NCBI GenBank assembly: GCA_037893245.1 | Contig: JBAIAA010000252.1 | Location: 402,501-466,500 of the forward strand | Length of the DNA stretch: 64,000 nt | Direction of reading: 5' to 3' | DNA from: Crossaster papposus | Taxonomy: Eukaryota > Echinodermata > Asteroidea > Velatida > Solasteridae | Shown: positions 60,306 through 64,000 of the stretch, piece by piece | Numbering within the stretch: position 1 is the first letter of the stretch | Layout: every line of letters starts with the position of its first letter | Notes under the pieces: generated by a model | The model's database searches: none | Seen by the model: the letters and a program-made list of their open reading frames with translations, nothing else | Told to the model about the DNA's origin: nothing | Translations under genes and position numbers: made by a program

Positions 60306-61707
60306 TTTTATTAAAACTAACGTTACCCTTCATAATTACTGAACTCTGGCGCGCAAGAGACTCGGGTCGCGACGCAAAAAAGCGGCCCGTGTCGCGACGC
60401 AAAAGACAAATTTAAAAAAATGCATCAAATTAATAATAATTTTGAAAAAACAATTATATTAAGGTTTAAACTGTTGCTCATACCATAAATAATAAAGTCA
60501 TTAATCATTTAATCAATTAGTTTAACAATTATTTCAATGTTGGCAAAACAAAATTATTACAAAAACTACGCGAGAGACAATAAGTTATATAACGTGGCGC
60601 ACTTTGATCTTTCGCATATAACGCATTATAGCTAGAACAATTGTTTTGTTTAATGTGGAATTTGTTCTTTAAAAAGGAAAACTTATTTTATACTGAAGCC
60701 ACTGTCTCATTTAACCCCAGCGGAATAGCAGACGTACAACCGCCGCCCGGCCACATCCACCACCACGTGCGCGCATACGTAACAAAAATAGGCCCATTTT
60801 TCAGACCCCAGCTACGTTTCTGCATTGGCTTCGTTAAAGCAGTTTGGTAATGGTAAGGGAGCCAGTGGGAGCCTAAAGTAGCTGGAGTTTGGAAAACGGC
60901 ATAATGTATAGAATCTACCCACCATGCAATGCGCACATTATAATCAGTCGCACAATGCGTATGGTGAGTCTCGCCTCTGAAGTGTCCCAGCGTCAAGTTT
61001 TAAGCCAAATTGTACAGTTTTGATGACATATCCGCTTTCTAATCGATCAGATTTTGCTACAGAAGATCGCTCCGAACCCATTGGGAAGAGGTTATAGAAG
61101 TTAAGAGGTAAGCAGTGCATACAAATTGAACAAAAAGGGTTGCCCAAATTGCGGACAATTTTCTGGAGGCATCCATCCATGCATGCGTGGTGCACGACTG
61201 AGTGAAAGTGAAAGCTAGAGCCTGAGGTGCGATTGTGTAGTTTACGGTCCCCTATATAGTTTTGATCAAATTAAAAACACGGATATTTGTCATCATTCGA
61301 AAATAACTTTATTTATTTATCTCACTCAGGCTCCAGTATAATTCTTATTAATTCTAATGTAATGACACCACTTTTTGTAAAGCATTTTAAACAGTTTCTT
61401 GACTTGGGAAGTGGTAGAAAATGTAATTTTCTTGCATGATGTAAATTAATATTATTATTATTTTTGGTTGCTGTCTTGCGATTTCAACACATTTTTGCGT
61501 GTCATGGGGGTTGCCATCTTTATTTTCTATGCTGCGTTTTGTCATCTTTGTTGTCGTACCCTACACAAAGTTTCTTACCAAAAATATAACAAAGTTGTCT
61601 TCAAAATGTCCAACATATATTTTCCCCAATCTTAAAAAAAATCATCTTAAACTATACAGTGATTGCTGTCTTGTGTCTGGTTCCCTGACTTCATCAATAC
61701 GGCAAGC
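60306..61707. other. Region upstream of CCAR1
   Basis: AT-rich, no gene recognised. It should hold the CCAR1 promoter and 5' UTR. The ATG at 61708 has a good start context (A at -3, G at +4), but no promoter element can be fixed. Confidence 0.4.
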
Positions 61708-63849
61708 ATGGCACATTTTGGGCCTTCAGCCCGAAAGGACCCCCCATGGACACAGCTGGGGGCCGCTGGCATGGGTAAGTACAAAGCAATTTATATATTT
61801 CTTCCACATAATAATTCAGACATAAGCGGATGGAAGCCGAAACAAATGTGAAACACGTAAATGAGCAAACCTGTATCTCTGTATACATAAGTCTGCATTT
61901 TCCTCGGACAACAGTGGCCGGACAGCATTCACCCTGACGGCATTTAAAAGGGGAACGAGAATAACACGCCGACTTAGAAATACAAAATATTCAATGGAAA
62001 TGCTTTAGAGACGATTGGGACATTTATCAGAGGGCCGACTTGAGTGATGTGGTGAGTTGTACGATGTTGACGATGTGGACGATGTGTTTTAGCATTATAC
62101 TTGTATTTGCATGGACTGTAAAATTAATGTCTCTTGAGTTCTCACCGTGATAGATTTTGGAAGATCCTGTCAACATTCTGTTTGTTTTTTTGTCACAGGC
62201 CAAGCGGTCATGTCCCCCCAAGGGCCAGCCCTCATCAGTAACCCCCAGGCTTCAGCCCCAGCAGGTGTCTATGGCCAGATTGGTGGGCCAGGGGTACCTC
62301 AGGGCATGTCACAGGCCAGCGCTTATCAGATACAGCAACAACAACAACAGCAGCAGCAGCAGCAGCAGCAGCAACAGCAACAACAACAGCAACAACAACA
62401 ACAACAGCAGCAGCAACAGCATCAACAACAGCTCCTCGCACAACAGCAGCAGATTCAAGTCAATCAGGTAAATTCATTGTGAAAGAAGTCAACAGTCGTG
62501 CAAGACTTCCAAAAGCAACGTAGTGCAGACATTGTTGCTGTTAACTGTAAGGCCAGCTGTAAGGTCGACCTGCAATTTGCTTGCATCGCAACAGAATGTT
62601 GACAAAACTGAGAAATCGTGAAAATATCGTTAAACTAGCAGCATCTCAGCACAAAATAACTGCAATCATGCACAAAATTATCACGAACCTCGCAATGATT
62701 CCTCAGAACAGGTGTGATCATGTGATGTCTTCAAATCGGTGCATGTGTTGATAACAATAAAACTATCGTCCACAGTCGCATCTGTTCATTTAGCCATTAT
62801 TATGGGACATTCTGAAATTCTACACAATGAAATAAGATGATTCAGATGCACGCACACGATGTCGTAACTTCACGCAGGTTCCATTGCAGCGCAGAAGTTT
62901 ACCATTTTCTACACTTTTATTCAAATGTTTTCCGTAGCAAAATTGTTTCATTTTATCGAAATATTTATAAAAGTTACCACAATCAATGAATTAGTTTTTT
63001 CTGTTTATGTTTTATTGCTGTTTCTTCCAGATGAATGCACTTCAGTCGAACATTGCCGCGCCCGGCCTCGCCCAGAATTCCCAGGGTGCAGTGGGCGTGT
63101 CAGCAGCCCAACTAACAGTCAGTTACCCGGCCCCCCGGTCCACCCAGACTCCCCAACCCAAGCAGCGTGTCTTCACAGGAACCGTTACCAAGATGCACGA
63201 CACATTTGGCTTTGTGGATGAAGATGTTTTCTTCCAGACAACGTAAGCAAACCTTTTAGGACAAAGAGAATAAACATTGGTTTATTTTTAAAGGAAAAAA
63301 CAAGTGTTCTTATTCAATTTTAGGAATACAGAACCAATAACTGCACCAGCCTATAGTATTATACTTTTTACTTGTAGATAAATGCTAAATTTAAACCGGT
63401 CATAAATTGTCATCAGAATGTCCAATTGAAGTGCAACAGACAGTATTGTAAGAAGAATACCAAAACCAAGACGCTCATTTTGACTTCTTCACACGTCTTA
63501 TTGAAATTTAAGTTTCCTTTTTTCCGTTGAAATATAAATTGACAAATTTAATAACAACAATTGTTAGCTTTTCTCTCACATGTACAAACACTCTGATTAG
63601 TAAAATTTTAGGTAATAAAATCAATTTGTAGAAATTAAAATTGTTTCTATACTTTATCTGAACTACTTATTATATTTGACACACGTATTACGTCAAACTT
63701 AAGTAATGTACAAAATCCACTTTCTCATAAACAGCTCAGTGAAAGGCCCAATGCCCAAGGTAATGGAGAGGGTGTTAGTAGAAGCAACTTATAATCCTAA
63801 CATGCCCTTCAAATGGAACGCAACTAGGATACAGGTATTGCCAAGTCAG
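61708..63849 (+). CDS. CCAR1: CCAR1 (CARP-1) cell division cycle and apoptosis regulator, N-terminal exons
   Basis: CCAR1 is a nuclear coactivator that works with Mediator, p53 and nuclear receptors. Four exons are in the window: 61708-61774, 62199-62467, 63031-63242, 63735-63849, with compatible phases and GT-AG ends, 221 residues so far. The N-terminus MAHFGPSARKDPPWTQ parallels vertebrate CCAR1 (MAQFGGQKNPPW). Exon 2 encodes a run of 29 Gln (62333-62419), then HQQQLLAQQQQ; vertebrate CCAR1 is also Gln-rich here. Residues about 157-221 form the S1-like RNA-binding domain (QRVFTGTVTKMHDTFGFVDE, VLVEATYNPNMPFKW). FGFVDEDVFFQ and YNPNMPFKWNA favour CCAR1 over CCAR2/DBC1. The gene is cut by the window end; the SAP and later domains lie outside. 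Confidence 0.95.
62333..62419 (+). repeat. CAG/CAA repeat coding for 29 Gln in CCAR1
   Basis: Mixed CAG and CAA codons, 29 in a row, then CAT. The CAA interruptions should reduce slippage. It lies wholly inside coding exon 2. Confidence 0.95.
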
Positions 63850-63868
63850 GTAAGGTAACACCCCACTT

Positions 63869-63888
63869 CCCCCCCCCCCCCCCCCCCC
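63869..63888. repeat. C20 homopolymer in a CCAR1 intron
   Basis: Twenty C in a row begin 20 nt after the exon 4 donor. One of at least seven G/C homopolymer runs of 14 or more in the window. Confidence 0.9.
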
Positions 63889-64000
63889 TCATTTCCGTCA
63901 TTTTAAATGACGGAAAAATGTTTTTTCCTCAACTGGATTCTTCTTGTCTCTCAATCAAACATTGCACGCTGACCAATTAGATCAAGACTTTTAGTCAAGT

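Noticed and set aside
1-64000. Retrovirus, LTR element or Polinton
   Set aside because: No reverse transcriptase, integrase, capsid or LTR pair recognised. The only endonuclease-type domain of retroelement flavour is the C-terminal domain of the Helitron protein.

Overview
The window looks like nuclear DNA from a marine deuterostome invertebrate, most likely an echinoderm and perhaps a sea star. This rests on intron-bearing animal genes, frequent TACATGTA and TAGGCCTA palindromes, tRNA-derived SINEs, and a CCAATTTCATA...GCTTAGC-type MITE I associate with echinoderm genomes. The species is inferred, not shown. No retroviral reverse transcriptase, LTR pair, rRNA, stand-alone tRNA gene or CRISPR array was seen.

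Layout. 1-1.3 kb: AT-rich DNA with a short minisatellite. 1.3-4.3 kb: an element with long inverted arms holding a broken minus-strand gene of a dispersed invertebrate family. 4.75-6.6 kb: an 89-bp minisatellite and a looser repeat. 6.7-16.4 kb: one uninterrupted 3233-codon minus-strand ORF, a Helitron of the Helentron/Helitron2 type (PHD finger, two putative cysteine proteases, Rep HUH nuclease, Pif1-like helicase, terminal endonuclease). 15.9-18.4 kb: a hairpin-dense segment, unrecognised plus-strand open stretches, and a degenerate piggyBac-like candidate. 19-22.5 kb: a foldback element and a TIR element. 22.5-32.45 kb: a 10-kb array of about 50 units of roughly 147 and 178 bp, rich in TGACGTCA and cut into blocks by eight Helitron-like 3' termini.

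32.5-52.6 kb is mostly non-coding with several MITEs and a SINE. 52.6-57.1 kb holds a six-exon class A neuropeptide GPCR gene on the plus strand. 57.1-61.7 kb holds its probable 3' UTR, another SINE, a tandem MITE pair and a minisatellite. 61.7 kb to the end holds the first four coding exons of CCAR1 (CARP-1), which continues beyond the window.

The host genes are therefore two, the neuropeptide receptor and CCAR1, both on the plus strand and apparently unrelated in function. The first half of the window is almost wholly mobile or repetitive DNA. The intact Helitron gene suggests recent activity; the array resembles tandem non-autonomous Helitron copies of a different, CTAG-ending type.
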